DNA of 16,113 nucleotides from positions 97,584 through 113,696 of the forward strand of contig PAYF01000001.1 in assembly GCA_002714745.1 (NCBI GenBank), in the 5' to 3' direction. Shown piece by piece: positions 15,296-16,113 of the stretch; position 1 is the first letter of the stretch, and the number at the start of each line of letters is the position of its first letter. The position numbers were made by a program, and so were the translations under genes. Source of the DNA: Methanobacteriota archaeon. GTDB taxonomy: Archaea > Thermoplasmatota > Poseidoniia > Poseidoniales > Thalassarchaeaceae. Below the pieces are notes generated by a model. That model was given only the letters and a program-made list of their open reading frames with translations, was not told the origin of the DNA and searched no databases.

Positions 15296-16113
15296 TCAAA
15301 TGAAGCCGAATCCATCGAATGTCCGTGCGAATGTGTACAACATTATTGGAACGAGAATAATTCCCATTGCATGACTACGTCTGATTCCTATTCTAGGGGG
15401 CATCAGCCCCATTGCAGTGCCAATGATTAGTACTCCAAGTCCAATCCATCCAGTAGACAGCCAGACCAGTATCGCTATGAAGACAGTTACAGAAATCACC
15501 AACGTCCTAAGCGGAACTAGTTCGTGCACCTTCAGCATGCCCTTTCCTACCTTAATCATCACAGGAACTGCGAACAGACCCGATGCAATTGTAATGCCCA
15601 ATAGTCGTACGAAATCTGCAGGGGGCTCGATTGCGTTCCACATGTCGATTGGATACATCATATTGAGGGCGAGAGCAGCCCCAGATCTAGGTCGCCCAAC
15701 CATGTACAGGAAACCCAGAACCATTACTGTGACAGCTGTGTTAACTGAAGACAGAATGGCGATAATCTCTAGGTCCTGCTGCTGATTCCTCCCTCCAAGA
15801 TCGAGATCCGGACTAACTCCTGCTTCCGACATAACCTCCTCGAATAACTCTCTTTCTTCTTCCGAGAGCTCATCTAGGCCTTCTATGTCGGTGGAATCAG
15901 TACTGGGAGTGAATCCAGGCTGGGTGCCATGCTCGAAATCGGCCGGGATGTAGTTCGGATCAGTAAGCCTCCCCCAGAAGTTACGCATGCTCATTACCAC
16001 GACAGTAGCTTGGGCAGCAGTCATTCCCGGTAGAATAGCCATCACTGAGGAAACTACTGCAGACAGAAATGTAGGTACTGCAAGAGGCCTCATCGGAGGC
16101 ATCTCCCAGTTAG
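15296..16113 (-). CDS. TctA-like (DUF112/COG1784) membrane transporter, C-terminal part, 5' end outside window
   Basis: The frame is open to the right edge: in-frame codons for N-W-E precede the Met at 16102, so that Met is probably internal and the gene begins outside. What is visible matches the second half of the tripartite tricarboxylate transporter TctA-like membrane proteins of archaea: LPGMTAAQA near the edge (the repeated PG-x-G-x-A-x-A motif region), then NTAVTVMVLGFLYMVGRPRSGAALAL, then MGLMPPRIGIRRSHAMGIILVPIMLY at the C-terminus. About six or seven hydrophobic segments are visible. Between the motif region and the next helix lies an unusual hydrophilic, Glu/Asp-rich loop of about 65-70 residues. 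TctA proteins normally work with TctB and a periplasmic binding protein; no such partner is visible here, as is common for the archaeal version, whose substrate is not established. Confidence 0.82.
   Translation of the reverse strand, partial: NWEMPPMRPLAVPTFLSAVVSSVMAILPGMTAAQATVVVMSMRNFWGRLTDPNYIPADFEHGTQPGFTPSTDSTDIEGLDELSEEERELFEEVMSEAGVSPDLDLGGRNQQQDLEIIAILSSVNTAVTVMVLGFLYMVGRPRSGAALALNMMYPIDMWNAIEPPADFVRLLGITIASGLFAVPVMIKVGKGMLKVHELVPLRTLVISVTVFIAILVWLSTGWIGLGVLIIGTAMGLMPPRIGIRRSHAMGIILVPIMLYTFARTFDGFGFI

Noticed and set aside
16100..16102. Treating the Met at 16102 as the true start of the TctA-like gene
   Set aside because: The frame is open upstream to the edge, and the visible protein starts in the middle of the family fold.

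Overview
This window looks like a piece of a marine planktonic archaeal genome, most likely the Poseidoniales (Marine Group II) or a close relative. The assignment is an inference. It rests on an archaeal-type serine hydroxymethyltransferase, the C-terminal half of an archaeal TctA-like (DUF112/COG1784) membrane protein, very large Asp-rich secreted or membrane-anchored surface proteins, a lipoprotein-like SGC leader, tight gene packing and roughly balanced G+C. No rRNA, tRNA, CRISPR array, transposon or integrase was found. No gene-free stretch exceeds about 110 bases.

Layout, left to right. (1) Bases 1-1643, minus strand: the N-terminal 547 codons of a secreted protein, with a signal peptide, a beta-sandwich-like region and a long run of calcium-binding thrombospondin type 3-like repeats; it continues past the left edge. 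(2) A short divergent gap, then two plus-strand genes: glyA (1752-3029) and a 1329-residue putative lipoprotein (3075-7064) with about five Ig-like repeats, a GATase-like domain and an M60/enhancin-like metallopeptidase domain. (3) From 7057 to the right edge everything is on the minus strand. In transcription order these are a TctA-like transporter (5' end outside the window), a CD36/LIMP-2/SR-B-like protein of 898 residues, a surface protein with two lamin-tail and two phospholipase D-type domains, a pyrimidine-nucleoside phosphorylase, and a membrane acyltransferase. The last three overlap stop-to-start and carry Shine-Dalgarno-like sequences, so they are almost certainly translationally coupled.

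The most interesting item is the CD36-like protein at 12518-15214. It has the family's two-anchor topology and matches the conserved family segments at both ends of the ectodomain (the GPFIY region, the EPIT region, the VVPV region and the A-x-x-FR segment before the C-terminal anchor). It also carries a large insertion where the eukaryotic proteins have their apical helical bundle. CD36-family proteins are best known as animal and protist lipid and lipoprotein receptors, so an archaeal version beside a secreted PLD/lamin-tail ectoenzyme is notable. A working idea (inference) is that the right half encodes a scavenging surface: an ectoenzyme that cuts nucleic acid or phospholipid, a receptor for lipid or particulate ligands, and a cytoplasmic phosphorylase that uses released nucleosides. 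The M60 lipoprotein on the left, whose architecture recalls animal TCAF proteins, would add glycoprotein degradation to the same lifestyle.
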